The notes beneath the pieces are model-generated. The model saw nothing but the letters and a program-made list of their open reading frames with translations, was not told the origin of the DNA and ran no database searches. From Gemmata sp. (lineage in GTDB: Bacteria > Planctomycetota > Planctomycetia > Gemmatales > Gemmataceae): a stretch of 44,773 bases of DNA. A program made the position numbers and the translations under genes. Positions 29,405 through 37,315 of this stretch are shown here, piece by piece. Every line of letters starts with the position of its first letter. Within the stretch, counting starts at the first letter, position 1. The stretch spans positions 1-44,773 of the forward strand of contig JALHNS010000009.1 of the NCBI GenBank assembly GCA_022843445.1. The letters are read 5' to 3'.

Positions 29405-30550
29405 ATGACTCGTTCGCACGTCACGCGCGCGGCGGTACCGGTGGTACTCGCCGCGCTGGTTGCACTCCAGCCGGGTTGCGGCGGGTGCGCGAAGGAACCG
29501 ACCTACCCGCCGAACTTCTCCTTCCCCGCGCGCGCCGACCGGCTCGTGCTGAAACTGCCGGACAAGCCCGCGCCCAAACCCAGCACCGCCGGGCAGCGCG
29601 ACGAAGAGGTGGCGGCGCTCGACGCGCTCGGCGGCGTCACCCGCGACCCGGCTGCGCTGCCCGCGCAGCCGCGCGCCGAACTGAGCACGTTCCTCGAAGC
29701 CGCGTTCGGCACGCCCGCGGACCCGAAAGACGTGAGCGAGCCGCTCAAACTGACGGTGCCGCACTTGCAGGAAGGCGCGCGCCTCTACAAGCGGCACTGC
29801 GCCGATTGCCACAACATTACCGGTGACGGGCGCGGGGCGAAATCCGGTCAGTTCCTTGTGCCCCACCCGCGCGACTACCGCCAAGGCGCGTTCAAGTTCG
29901 TCACGAGCGGCGAGGGAGCGAAGCCGCGGCGCGCCGACCTGCTCCGCACGCTGGAGAACGGCCTGAAGGGTACGGGCATGCCGTCGTTCGCGCTCCTCCC
30001 GCTGGGCGAGCGCGACCTCATGGCCGGCTACGCGACCTACTTGGCGATTCGCGGCGAGGTCGAGTTCGCGGCGCTGAAGGCGCTCGCGACCGGTGCGCGA
30101 CCGGACCTGCCCGCGCTGCTGAAAGAGACCGTGAGCGCGTGGGAGAAGGCCGAGGGCGCACCGGCGCTGCCCGCGCCGCCGCCCGACGGCGAGCCGGAAT
30201 CGCGGGAGCACCAAGAGGCAGTGCGCCGCGGGCACAAGCTGTTCGTCGCGAAGGTCGAGAACTCGTGCGTGACGTGTCACGAGGATTACGGCCGCAAGCC
30301 GGTGTTGCGGTTCGACGTGTGGGGCACCGTGTCGAAGCCCGCGACGCTGACCGACGGCGTGTTCAAGGGTGGCGCGCGGCCCGAAGACCTGTACGCGCGG
30401 ATTCGCTACGGCATCCCGTCGGTGGGAATGCCGGCGCACGCCCCGCCGAAGTACAGCGAGCGCGACGTGTGGGACTTGGTGCGGTTCGTGCAAAGCGCGA
30501 GCAAGCCGAAAGACCTGCCGCCGGACGTGCGCGCCGCGGTGTACCCGTAG
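29405..30550 (+). CDS. Dihaem cytochrome c lipoprotein
   Basis: A 381-residue exported protein. The signal ends in a lipobox-like LQPGC (Cys25), so membrane anchoring by lipid is likely. Two cytochrome c domains follow: CADCH at 132-136 (KRHCADCHNITGDGRGAKSG, with GTGMPSF as Met ligand), and CVTCH at 288-292 in a second domain (GIPSVGMPAHAPP as Met ligand, then DVWDLVRFVQS). It sits between the oxidase subunits and the haem A genes, so it probably carries electrons between ActE and the oxidase or serves a related branch. ATG at 29405 lies 14 bases after the previous stop. Which partner it serves cannot be told from sequence. Confidence 0.88.
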   Translation: MTRSHVTRAAVPVVLAALVALQPGCGGCAKEPTYPPNFSFPARADRLVLKLPDKPAPKPSTAGQRDEEVAALDALGGVTRDPAALPAQPRAELSTFLEAAFGTPADPKDVSEPLKLTVPHLQEGARLYKRHCADCHNITGDGRGAKSGQFLVPHPRDYRQGAFKFVTSGEGAKPRRADLLRTLENGLKGTGMPSFALLPLGERDLMAGYATYLAIRGEVEFAALKALATGARPDLPALLKETVSAWEKAEGAPALPAPPPDGEPESREHQEAVRRGHKLFVAKVENSCVTCHEDYGRKPVLRFDVWGTVSKPATLTDGVFKGGARPEDLYARIRYGIPSVGMPAHAPPKYSERDVWDLVRFVQSASKPKDLPPDVRAAVYP

Positions 30551-30562
30551 TGTCATGGTAGT

Positions 30563-30658
30563 AGGCACGCTCCGCGTGCCGTGTGTTCGGGCCGCTTGAG
30601 CTATCCCATTGTGCGCACCGCTGACCGCGCGCCGCAGAACGGCACGCGGAGCGTGCCT
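30563..30658. repeat. Inverted repeat upstream of ctaA
   Basis: Two 20-base arms, 30563-30582 and 30639-30658, are perfect inverted copies. Each arm is itself a small palindrome (GGCACGC-TCC-GCGTGCC), so it can fold either as two short hairpins or as one long stem. It lies in the 126-base gap between the dihaem cytochrome and ctaA; the flanking GTAG/CTAC words are also roughly mirrored. Confidence 0.85.
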
Positions 30659-30676
30659 GCCACCCTACGAGACGAG

Positions 30677-31807
30677 ATGAACGACTCCCCGCGACCCGTT
30701 CCCCGCTGGCTGCACGTGTGGGCGGTGCTCACCGTGTGCGCCACCCTCGCGCTCCTCGCGCTCGGCCAGTTCGTGACCAGTTTCGGCGCGGGCATGGCCG
30801 ACCCGGTGTGGCCCACCGAACCGTGGTACGTGTTCAGCACCGCGAGCGACGCGGAGAAGGCGCGGTTCAAGGAAGACTTCGCGTTCTTCATCGAGCACAC
30901 GCACCGCATCGTCGGGTTTACGGTCGGCGGGCTGGTTACGATCCTCGCGCTCGGCATCTGGCTCTACGACCCGAAGCACGCGACGAAGTGGCCGGCGCTG
31001 CTCGGCCTCGCCGCGCTGCTCGCCGGTTACGGCGACCTGCACCGGCAACTGATGGCCCAGCGCGATCCGGGCGTGCCGGTCGAAGTGCCGTTCGGTGCGA
31101 TCCGCACCGCGGCGCTCGGGTTCGTCTTCGCGCTTACGCTCGCGGTGCGGTCGTACTTCGCCGGCGCGCGCGGCGCGGGCCTGCGAGTCGTCGCCACGCT
31201 CGCGCTCGCCGCGGTGATGGTTCAGGGGTTGCTCGGCGGGTTCCGCGTGAAGTTGAACGAACTCGTGGGCACGGACCTCGCGGCGTACCACGGTGTGTTC
31301 GCGCAAGTGGTGCTGGCGCTGCTGGTGTCGGTCGCGGCGCTCACCGGGAAGCCGCGCGGCAGCGGCCGGCGCGACTGCGCGTACCTGCCGTACGCGGCGC
31401 TGGTCGCGGCGCTCATGTTCGTCCAAATCGCACTGGGCGCGTGGGTGCGGCACTTCCCCGCGGCGCTGCCGCAGCGGTTGCACTTCCTCACGGCGTTCGC
31501 GGCGACGGCGGTCACGGTGTGGCTGGTGCTTGCGGTGCGCCGCGACCCGGACGCCCGCGACCGCGCCGGCTGGATCGCCAAAGCGCTCGCGCACCTGCTG
31601 ATCCTGCAACTGATTCTCGGCGTGGAAGCGTGGATGGCGCGGTTCGGCCAATATACGCTGCCGGAGCTGGTGCCCGTGACGCCGCAGAGCGGCGCGATTC
31701 GTTCGCTGCACGCGCTCGTCGGTTCGGGCGTGTGGGCCGCGTCGGTGGCGCTGGCGGTGCGATTGCGGAAGCCGCCCGCGCCCGCCGCCGATAAGCTAGC
31801 TGCGTGA
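30677..31807 (+). CDS. ctaA: Haem A synthase (COX15/CtaA family)
   Basis: A 376-residue membrane protein with about eight helices. It belongs to the COX15/CtaA family, which oxidises the methyl group of haem O to the formyl group of haem A. The haem-binding histidines appear in EHTHRIVGF (about residue 74), DLHRQL, AYHGVFAQ, RLHFLTAF and SLHALVGSG near the end. The two halves are related, as in the family. ATG at 30677 begins MNDSPRPVPRWLHVW, and GACGAG precedes it. It supplies cofactor for the caa3 oxidase upstream and is followed 51 bases later by ctaB. Relative to Bacillus CtaA (about 300 residues) it is longer and closer to COX15-like forms. Confidence 0.88.
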   Translation: MNDSPRPVPRWLHVWAVLTVCATLALLALGQFVTSFGAGMADPVWPTEPWYVFSTASDAEKARFKEDFAFFIEHTHRIVGFTVGGLVTILALGIWLYDPKHATKWPALLGLAALLAGYGDLHRQLMAQRDPGVPVEVPFGAIRTAALGFVFALTLAVRSYFAGARGAGLRVVATLALAAVMVQGLLGGFRVKLNELVGTDLAAYHGVFAQVVLALLVSVAALTGKPRGSGRRDCAYLPYAALVAALMFVQIALGAWVRHFPAALPQRLHFLTAFAATAVTVWLVLAVRRDPDARDRAGWIAKALAHLLILQLILGVEAWMARFGQYTLPELVPVTPQSGAIRSLHALVGSGVWAASVALAVRLRKPPAPAADKLAA

Positions 31808-31858
31808 AATTCCGCGCCGCGGGAACCGCCCGCTTGCGCGCCGGAAGGGGCCGCCGAG

Positions 31859-32809
31859 ATGATGAAGGCGACGCTGACCGCCGAAGCCGAACCGCTCACC
31901 GCCACCGGGGGCGCGGTCGCCGCGCGCTTGGACGCGAAAGTGCCGACGCGCGCCGCGGACTACCTCGAACTGACCAAGCCGCGGATCGCGGTGATGGCGC
32001 TGTTCACGGTGGGCGCGGGCTACCTGCTCGGCGCGGCGGGCGCGGCCGACGCCCGCGTTCTGTTCTTCACGCTCCTCGGGTCGGGCATGGTCGCCGCCGG
32101 CGGCAGCGCGCTGAACCAACTGATCGAGCGCCGCATCGACGCGCGGATGAAGCGCACGCTGAAGCGCCCGCTGCCGTCGGGGCGCGTCACTCCCGAAGAA
32201 GCCGCGATGTACGGGGCGGCGCTCTCGGGCGCGGGCCTCGCACTGCTCGCGGCCACGGTGCCGGCTGCGGCCACGGTCGCGGCGGCGCTCACGTTCGTGC
32301 TGTACGCCTTCGTGTACACGCCGCTGAAAACGAAGACCGAGTGGAACACCGCGGTGGGCGCGATCCCGGGCGCGCTGCCGCCGGTGATCGGCTGGTGCGC
32401 GGCCCGCGGCGCGGACGGCTGGGCCGGGGCCGCGGTGGTGTTCGCGGTGCTGTTCCTGTGGCAGATCCCGCACTTCCTCGCCATCGCGTGGATGTACCGC
32501 GCCGACTACGCCGCCGGCGGCCTGAAGATGCTCCCGGGCAGCGATCCGAGTGGAAAGCGCACCGCCTTCACCATGGTGTTCACCGCGGCGCTGCTCATCC
32601 CGCTCGGGTTCGCTTCGATGTCCGCCGGGTTGGGTGGGTGGCTGTTCGCGGTGGGCTGTGCGGTGTGCGGCGTGTGGTTCACGGCGCGGTCGGTGCAGTT
32701 CGCGCGCGAGCGCACCGATCGCAACGCCCGCCGCGTACTGCTCGCTTCGCTGCTCCACCTGCCCGCGGTCTTCGCGCTGCTGATGGTTGATGCGCTTCTC
32801 GTTCAGTAA
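31859..32809 (+). CDS. ctaB: Protohaem IX farnesyltransferase (haem O synthase)
   Basis: A 316-residue UbiA-superfamily prenyltransferase that adds a farnesyl chain to haem B. After a 40-residue leader it has LTKPRIAVMALFTVGAGYLL, the first Asp-rich region (NQLIERRIDARMKRTLKRPL, giving the N-x-x-x-D...RT-x-RP pattern) and the second region in HFLAIAWMYRADYAAGG. Helices run to FALLMVDALL at the end. It makes haem O for CtaA just upstream. ATG at 31859 is used; a second ATG follows as the next codon, and GGAAGGGG lies upstream of both. It ends 51 bases before an inverted repeat at 32860, which may mark the transcript end. Confidence 0.93.
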   Translation: MMKATLTAEAEPLTATGGAVAARLDAKVPTRAADYLELTKPRIAVMALFTVGAGYLLGAAGAADARVLFFTLLGSGMVAAGGSALNQLIERRIDARMKRTLKRPLPSGRVTPEEAAMYGAALSGAGLALLAATVPAAATVAAALTFVLYAFVYTPLKTKTEWNTAVGAIPGALPPVIGWCAARGADGWAGAAVVFAVLFLWQIPHFLAIAWMYRADYAAGGLKMLPGSDPSGKRTAFTMVFTAALLIPLGFASMSAGLGGWLFAVGCAVCGVWFTARSVQFARERTDRNARRVLLASLLHLPAVFALLMVDALLVQ

Positions 32810-32859
32810 CGCGCCGAGTTCAGACGAAAGCGCGCTCCGTTGAAATGATGCCGTTAGTT

Positions 32860-32930
32860 CTTGTGGCACCGCCCTCTGGCCGGTGCAAAGTCCAGAATCC
32901 GTCACACCGGCCAGAGGCCGGTGCCACAAG
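32860..32930. repeat. Inverted repeat after ctaB (arms 26 bp, 25 match)
   Basis: Arms 32860-32885 and 32905-32930 are inverted copies with one mismatch and a 19-base loop. Each arm also contains its own GGCC-centred half palindrome. It lies after ctaB and could act as a strong 3'-end hairpin. Confidence 0.9.
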
Positions 32931-32977
32931 CAACAGTGCCCAAACGCACCATTGCAACGGAACGACGAAAGCGCCGA

Positions 32978-33054
32978 CGAGCCGCGAACGCAAGTGAGCG
33001 GCATTCACGCACAAGTCGGGTTCATCGCTGCCGCTCACTTGCGTTCGCGGCTCG
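32978..33054. repeat. Inverted repeat before the second Sco gene (26-bp perfect arms)
   Basis: Arms 32978-33003 and 33029-33054 are exact inverted copies over 26 bases with a 25-base loop; the pairing extends one further base (A32977-T33055). Sequence words (GAGCCGCGAACGCAAG) differ from the neighbouring element at 32860, so the two are separate elements side by side. Confidence 0.9.
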
Positions 33055-33087
33055 TTCAATCAAGTCGCGCTCCCACTGGTCGAACCC

Positions 33088-33720
33088 ATGCTCCGAAAAC
33101 TGCTCCCCCTCGTCGCACTCGCCTTCGCTGGGTGCGGCGATGCCAACTCGCGCACACCGAACACCACGCGGCCCGAACTCGACTACCCGGTGGGCGAATT
33201 TAACCTCACCGAGCGCAGCGGGAAGAAGCTCACCGACGCGGACCTGCGCGGGAAGGTGTGGGTCGCGTCGTTCGTGTTCACGCGCTGCACCGGCCCCTGC
33301 CCCGCCGTCACGAACACGATGGCGCGGCTCCAGAAGGAACTCGACGCCGAACTGAAGGCCGGGTCGGTGAAGTTGGTTACGTTCACGGTCGATCCGGCGC
33401 GCGACGACCTCGCGGCGCTGCGCGACTACGCGAACAGCCGCCAAGCGGACGCGAACAACTGGCTGTTCCTGACCGGCGACGAGAAGGCGATTCACGCGCT
33501 GAGCAAGGACCGCTTCAAACTGGCGATCGAGAAGCGCGGCGCGGACGCGAAGCCCGGCGACGAGTTCGACCACAGCACGCGATTGAGCGTGATCGACAAG
33601 CAGGGCGTGATCCGCGCGAGTTTCGACGGCCTCCCGAACGACAACATGCCGAACGCCAAAGAGCTGTTCGACGACGGCCTCAAGCAACTCAAAGCGAAGG
33701 TGCGCGAACTGGCGAAGTGA
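33088..33720 (+). CDS. SCO1/SenC-family lipoprotein
   Basis: A 210-residue Sco-type copper chaperone anchored by a lipobox (ALAFAGC, Cys16). The thioredoxin-like core has the metal-binding CTGPC (Cys67/Cys71) in FVFTRCTGPCPAVTNTMARL. A distal His162 lies in EFDHSTRLSVIDKQG. It differs from the other Sco gene in this window by being a lipoprotein rather than having a C-terminal helix. It is the last gene of the oxidase-assembly group and lies behind two inverted repeats, so it may be separately expressed. It is likely to act on CuA or CuB or in thiol redox control of the oxidase; the family includes both kinds. Confidence 0.9.
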   Translation: MLRKLLPLVALAFAGCGDANSRTPNTTRPELDYPVGEFNLTERSGKKLTDADLRGKVWVASFVFTRCTGPCPAVTNTMARLQKELDAELKAGSVKLVTFTVDPARDDLAALRDYANSRQADANNWLFLTGDEKAIHALSKDRFKLAIEKRGADAKPGDEFDHSTRLSVIDKQGVIRASFDGLPNDNMPNAKELFDDGLKQLKAKVRELAK

Positions 33721-33741
33721 TGCGCACATCGTGTAGGGCGC

Positions 33742-33863
33742 ACAGGGCTTCCGCCCTGTGCTACGCACGGCGACCCGCTCCGCGGGTGCCAAGGCAGTTG
33801 CGGCTTCGCGTGTCTTTCCGCCCGGAACGGGCCGGCTACCGTAGCAGAGGGCGGAAGCCCTGT
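33742..33863. repeat. Inverted repeat before the HNH gene
   Basis: Arms 33742-33765 and 33840-33863 (24 bases, 23 matching) are inverted copies. Each arm is itself a palindrome around GGGCTTCCGCCC. A small inner hairpin (CCCGC-TCC-GCGGG) sits at 33774-33786. The element fills the gap between the Sco lipoprotein and the lower-GC HNH gene. Confidence 0.88.
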
Positions 33864-33882
33864 AACGTGAGGTCATCACGCC

Positions 33883-34674
33883 ATGAGCAAGAATCGTGAC
33901 AAAGAGGCAGACAAAGAAGCGACACGGAAACTGATCCTCAATCCGAACCGACCCAAATACCAAGGCGGTGCGAACTGGTTGGGCCACGGTGTTGGCCGAA
34001 GTGATGGGCACGCTCGTGTTGACGAGTTGTTGCTCGACGGCGCAACGATGGAACGGTTAGAGCAAGAACGTGGAGGTATTTCCTCTCACTTCAGGAGCCT
34101 AAAACGGGATCACGACTTGTTGGTCACGCGCGGTCCAGACGGACTGTACCGGTTCGACCGCGCGCATCTCGGCCTCCCAGACCAGCACAGCACAGTCGAA
34201 AAACAAAGCGCGGTGCCTGCCAACAAAGACGATTCAAGTGTCGCTCCTATCGTGTACGAACCGATCATCGCGGCGGATTTAGAGCCGCCACTCCCGGAAC
34301 GTGTTTTGACAACCGTTTCGAGAGTCGTTCGGGACACGGGCTTGGCGAAGCGCGTGAAGGAACTGCATGGGCATCGCTGCCAACTCTGTGGCGAAACCAT
34401 TCCGCTCCCTGATGGGACGGGGTACGCCGAAGGCCACCACTTACAACCGTTGGGACGACCGCATAACGGTCACGATGTGGCAGAGAACATTGTCTGTCTT
34501 TGCCCGAACCACCACGCGGCGTGTGATCTCGGGGCCATTAGGCTCTCTACATCCGATTTTCGGTCAGTCAGCGGACACACTGTGGGACAGAGTTTCATCG
34601 ACTACCACAACAGCACAATCTACCGTGGGACGAAGCAAGTCCCGCCCCCTGCGTCGAACCCGGATGGCAAATGA
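33883..34674 (+). CDS. HNH endonuclease domain protein
   Basis: A 263-residue protein with a C-terminal HNH nuclease. It has HRCQLCGE (Cys166/Cys169), the catalytic AEGHHLQPL (His185/His186), ENIVCLCPNHHAACD (Cys207, His210/His211) and a terminal zinc-knuckle-like arrangement. The first 130 residues (KYQGGANWLGHGVGRSDGH) are not recognised. Its codon use and base content are clearly less GC-rich than in the respiratory genes (many AAA, GAT and TTG codons), suggesting recent acquisition. No methyltransferase or partner gene is adjacent, so it is not obviously a restriction enzyme. GAGG lies 10 bases before ATG at 33883. It could act in defence or DNA turnover; this is open. Confidence 0.82.
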   Translation: MSKNRDKEADKEATRKLILNPNRPKYQGGANWLGHGVGRSDGHARVDELLLDGATMERLEQERGGISSHFRSLKRDHDLLVTRGPDGLYRFDRAHLGLPDQHSTVEKQSAVPANKDDSSVAPIVYEPIIAADLEPPLPERVLTTVSRVVRDTGLAKRVKELHGHRCQLCGETIPLPDGTGYAEGHHLQPLGRPHNGHDVAENIVCLCPNHHAACDLGAIRLSTSDFRSVSGHTVGQSFIDYHNSTIYRGTKQVPPPASNPDGK

Positions 34675-34742
34675 GCGGCGGATCGCAACTAAACAGTGAG
34701 CGTCCTCGGCGCTGGAGGTGGTCTTGTCCGCAACCGTGCTAA

Positions 34743-35195
34743 ATGCCCGTGCTTGATTGTGCTCCTCACGAGTTGCTCGCCGAGTTTGCAATGGACTACG
34801 ATCACATTCGCCTGCTGTTCGCGGAACGGTTCCCGACCGGCGGGTTCAGCAGTTGCGATTTTCGCCCGCACTTCGACGGCTACGGGCACAACGCTTACGT
34901 CGAGATCGTGCCGGAAGCGTCGATCGAAGCAACCCGCGCGTTGGCCTACACCCGGCTGACCGAGATGGTCGAGTTCCTTCGCCCGCTCCAATCACTGTTC
35001 GGTCCGCACGACCGCATCGAGTTAGCAGTTGGATTCCCGGTTTCGGTCAAACCGACCTGTCGCAGGATGCTCCGCGGATGGATTTCGACCGCACGCTTGG
35101 GCAACGTGCAAGCTCCAGACTTCGCGGCAGTGGGCGGTGCGTTTGGAGAGAACGACTCTTGGTTCGTTGGGCTGTGGCCGAACGCCGGTGATTGA
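34743..35195 (+). CDS. Orphan protein of unknown function
   Basis: A 150-residue protein without a recognised family. It is mixed alpha/beta with a conserved-looking middle: GGFSSCDFRPHFDGYGHNAYVE, then TRLTEMVEFLRPLQSLFGPHD. It has no signal or membrane segment and no metal motif beyond scattered Cys/His. Base content is lower in GC than the surroundings, like the HNH gene 68 bases upstream, with which it may have arrived. The start is uncertain: ATG at 34743 has no clear ribosome site, and ATG at 34791 is an alternative. No function can be given. Confidence 0.55.
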   Translation: MPVLDCAPHELLAEFAMDYDHIRLLFAERFPTGGFSSCDFRPHFDGYGHNAYVEIVPEASIEATRALAYTRLTEMVEFLRPLQSLFGPHDRIELAVGFPVSVKPTCRRMLRGWISTARLGNVQAPDFAAVGGAFGENDSWFVGLWPNAGD

Positions 35196-35233
35196 GTTCC
35201 GCGCCGCTGTGTAGGTCCTTGCGCCCCCCACGG

Positions 35234-35262
35234 TTGACTGCAACTAAACGCGCGTATACAAT
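35234..35262 (+). promoter_or_regulatory. Sigma70 promoter similar to that at 13638
   Basis: TTGACT (35234-35239), a 17-base spacer and TACAAT (35257-35262). The spacer end (AACGCG, one variable base, GTA) and the leader words (GCGCGAAC, CGGC, AGGGGC, GTTCG, CGCGCGAAC) follow the same order as downstream of the 13638 promoter. No credible coding start follows within 400 bases except ispE. Confidence 0.55.
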
Positions 35263-35390
35263 TCGCTCGATTGGCGCGAACGCGGTTCGGCGCAAGGGGC
35301 GTTCGTTCGCACGCGCGAACTCGAATCGCGAGCTGAGAGGGTGCAAAAATGCGGCCCAAACACGAGAGGGGGCACACGCGCGAAGTGGTT

Positions 35391-35494
35391 GGCCCCCTTT
35401 GGCCCCCTTTGACCGAAACACTGGAATTTCTAGTGTTTGTTCAAAGGGGGCCAGTTGGCCCCCTTTGGCCCCCTTCGAAACATTGGCCCCCTTC
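35391..35494. repeat. GGCCCCCTTT decamer array with an inverted copy
   Basis: The decamer GGCCCCCTTY occurs at 35391, 35401, 35457, 35467 and 35485, with one inverted copy at 35443-35452. The second and the inverted copies form a stem (35401-35422 with 35432-35452) around a 9-base loop, strengthened by AAACACT/AGTGTTT. The 494-base gap 35196-35689 otherwise holds two promoters (35234 and 35538) and no supported gene. Confidence 0.85.
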
Positions 35495-35537
35495 GGGACG
35501 CCCTTCACGTCCTTGCGCAACATTTCGCGCGCGCCTC

Positions 35538-35566
35538 TTGACGCGACCGCGCGGTTCGTTTAACGT
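35538..35566 (+). promoter_or_regulatory. Likely promoter for ispE-spoVG
   Basis: TTGACG (35538-35543), a 17-base spacer and TAACGT (35561-35566). The transcription start would be near 35573, about 115 bases before the ispE ATG. Confidence 0.5.
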
Positions 35567-35689
35567 CCGCACAGATCACCCAGTCCGCGCTGTTTCACTC
35601 TCAGAACCGCGCGGGCTTTGCCGGTCGGACGGACTCGATTCGCACCCACGGACGGGCGCTCACCTCACCGGCGAGCCGCCCACGCACCA

Positions 35690-36640
35690 ATGACCGCCCC
35701 CGCGCCAACACGCAACCCGCTCGCGGGCTTGCCGGCCTTCCGCGCCGGCACCGGCGCTCTCGTTGTCGCGGCCCCCGCCAAACTCAACCTGTTCCTCGAA
35801 GTGGTTGCCAAGCGCCCGGACGGCTACCACGACCTCGAATCGCTCATGGTCGGCATCGACCTGTTCGACACACTCGAACTGCGCTCCACCACCGAAGGCG
35901 AAGTCGAGCTGGTGTGCGAACCGGAGGGTCTGAGTACCGGGCCGGACAACCTCGTTCACAAGGCCGCGACCGCACTCCAAGCGCACACCGGCCGTGGCGA
36001 CCTCAGCGCGCACGTACGCCTAACGAAGCGCGTGCCGATGCAGGCCGGGCTGGGTGGGGGCAGTAGCGACGCGGCGGCGGCACTCGCGGGCTTGAACGAA
36101 ATCTGGAAATTGGGGCTGACACGCGAAGCGCTGCACGCTATGGCCGCGTCCGTTGGGTCCGACGTGGCGTTCTTCCACTCGCTCCCCGCCGCGTGGTGTA
36201 CGGGGCGCGGCGAGATCACCGCGCCCGAACCCGCACCGGCGAACGGCTTCGAGTTCGTCGTCGTAAGCCCGACCATCGGGTTGGCTACGGCGGGCGTCTT
36301 CAAGCGGCTCACGGTGCCTAACGCGCCGGTGAGTGGCGACGCGGTGCGAGCGGCGTTCCGCGCCGGCGACCCGGAAGCGCTGGGCCGCGCGCTGTTCAAC
36401 CGGCTGGAGGCCCCGGCGGAGGAACTCGCCCCCGCGGTCGGGCGGATTCGGCACCGGCTCGCGGCGCTCGGCCCGTGCGGCGCGCGCATGAGCGGGAGCG
36501 GCAGCAGCGTGTTTGCGGTGTGCCGCGACCGCGCTCACGCACAAGAAGTGGCGACGGCGTTTGTAGCGGCGCGCCCGAGCGACGAACCGGAATCGAAGGT
36601 TTATCTGGTCCGCAGTTTGTTCCACCAAGCCCCGCTGTAG
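35690..36640 (+). CDS. ispE: 4-diphosphocytidyl-2-C-methyl-D-erythritol kinase
   Basis: A 316-residue GHMP kinase of the MEP pathway for isoprenoid precursors; it phosphorylates the 2-hydroxyl of CDP-methylerythritol. Visible motifs are [11 protein letters not shown] with Lys31 and [11 protein letters not shown]. The ATP-binding loop [15 protein letters not shown] spans residues 118-132, GSDVAFF has the catalytic Asp158, and [11 protein letters not shown] is the third GHMP motif. The first 27 residues extend beyond the usual start. ATG at 35690 lacks a strong ribosome site, so a downstream start is possible, but the motifs fix the frame. The SpoVG-family gene follows after 10 bases, an arrangement close to that of Firmicutes, where ispE and spoVG also lie near each other. 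Confidence 0.95.
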   Translation: MTAPAPTRNPLAGLPAFRAGTGALVVAAPAKLNLFLEVVAKRPDGYHDLESLMVGIDLFDTLELRSTTEGEVELVCEPEGLSTGPDNLVHKAATALQAHTGRGDLSAHVRLTKRVPMQAGLGGGSSDAAAALAGLNEIWKLGLTREALHAMAASVGSDVAFFHSLPAAWCTGRGEITAPEPAPANGFEFVVVSPTIGLATAGVFKRLTVPNAPVSGDAVRAAFRAGDPEALGRALFNRLEAPAEELAPAVGRIRHRLAALGPCGARMSGSGSSVFAVCRDRAHAQEVATAFVAARPSDEPESKVYLVRSLFHQAPL

Positions 36641-36650
36641 GAGGCGTGCG

Positions 36651-37229
36651 GTGATCATCACGGAAGTACGCATCAAGCTGTGTGAGGAGAACAACGAGCG
36701 GCTGCTCGCGTTCTGCTCGGTCACCTTCGATCACGCCTTCGTCGTGCGCGATCTGAAGATCATCGAGGGAACCAAAGGGCTGTTCGTGGCGATGCCGAGT
36801 CGCAAACTCACCGACCGGTGCCCGCGGTGCGGCGGCAAGAACCACCTGCGGGCGCGGTTCTGCAACCAGTGCGGCACGCGCCAAGACGAGCAGCGCGCGA
36901 CGCGCCTCACGGAGGGCCGCGCGAAGCTGCACGCGGACATCGCGCACCCGATCAACAGTGCCGCCCGCGAGCACATCCAAAACGCCATCGTCAAGGCGTA
37001 CGAAGAGGAGAAGGAGAAGTCGAAGCTGCCGGGCTACGTCTGCACCTACGACGAGTTCGACTACGACGACGACGTGCCGGTCGGCTACGGGATGGTGCCG
37101 GAGATGGCGAAGGGCATGAAGGCGCACGGCCCGCACGCCGCGCCGAAGGGCACGCACTTCCAAACCGAAGGCGCGCCCGCGGCGAAAGCTGCCAAACCCG
37201 CGGAGGGCTTCGCCGACGGCATCGCGTAG
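36651..37229 (+). CDS. spoVG: SpoVG-family nucleic-acid-binding protein with inserted zinc ribbon
   Basis: A 192-residue protein. The SpoVG fold is split. Residues 1-50 match its first half ([23 protein letters not shown] and LFVAMPSRK). Residues about 90-125 match the end ([20 protein letters not shown]). Between them sits a four-cysteine zinc ribbon (Cys57/Cys60 and Cys71/Cys74: RCPRCGG and FCNQCG), absent from ordinary SpoVG (about 95 residues). A C-terminal extension of about 65 residues follows ([14 protein letters not shown], then Ala/Lys-rich). SpoVG proteins bind DNA or RNA as regulators. GTG at 36651 lies 6 bases after GAGG. The ispE-spoVG pairing suggests a conserved operon; an inverted repeat follows 10 bases after the stop. 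Confidence 0.88.
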   Translation: MIITEVRIKLCEENNERLLAFCSVTFDHAFVVRDLKIIEGTKGLFVAMPSRKLTDRCPRCGGKNHLRARFCNQCGTRQDEQRATRLTEGRAKLHADIAHPINSAAREHIQNAIVKAYEEEKEKSKLPGYVCTYDEFDYDDDVPVGYGMVPEMAKGMKAHGPHAAPKGTHFQTEGAPAAKAAKPAEGFADGIA

Positions 37230-37239
37230 CAGACGCGCT

Positions 37240-37315
37240 CCACGTTCCAGAAGTTCCAGCGTTCCAAGTTCTCGGTCGTTCGGGACCGTGGGACTCTGGA
37301 ACTTCTGGAACGTGG
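37240..37315. repeat. Inverted repeat after spoVG with 20-bp perfect arms
   Basis: Arms 37240-37259 and 37296-37315 are exact inverted copies. The left arm runs on into further GTTCCA-type words (CGTTCCAAG), so each side is a small tandem of the same word. An inner hairpin (CGGTC/GACCG) lies at about 37273-37288. It is probably the transcript end of ispE-spoVG. Confidence 0.88.

Noticed and set aside
32820-33059. Short frames spanning the inverted repeats before the Sco lipoprotein gene
   Set aside because: They are translations of the repeat arms (words like EPRTQVSG) and lack ribosome sites.
33883-34674. HNH gene as part of a restriction-modification system or prophage
   Set aside because: No methyltransferase, specificity, terminase or capsid gene lies nearby; only the nuclease domain itself is supported.
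35349-35693. 114-codon frame across the GGCCCCCTTT array
   Set aside because: It is made mostly of the translated decamer (GPLWPP words) and overlaps the ispE start; no family resemblance. A frame on the opposite strand (KGAKGGQ words) was rejected for the same reason.
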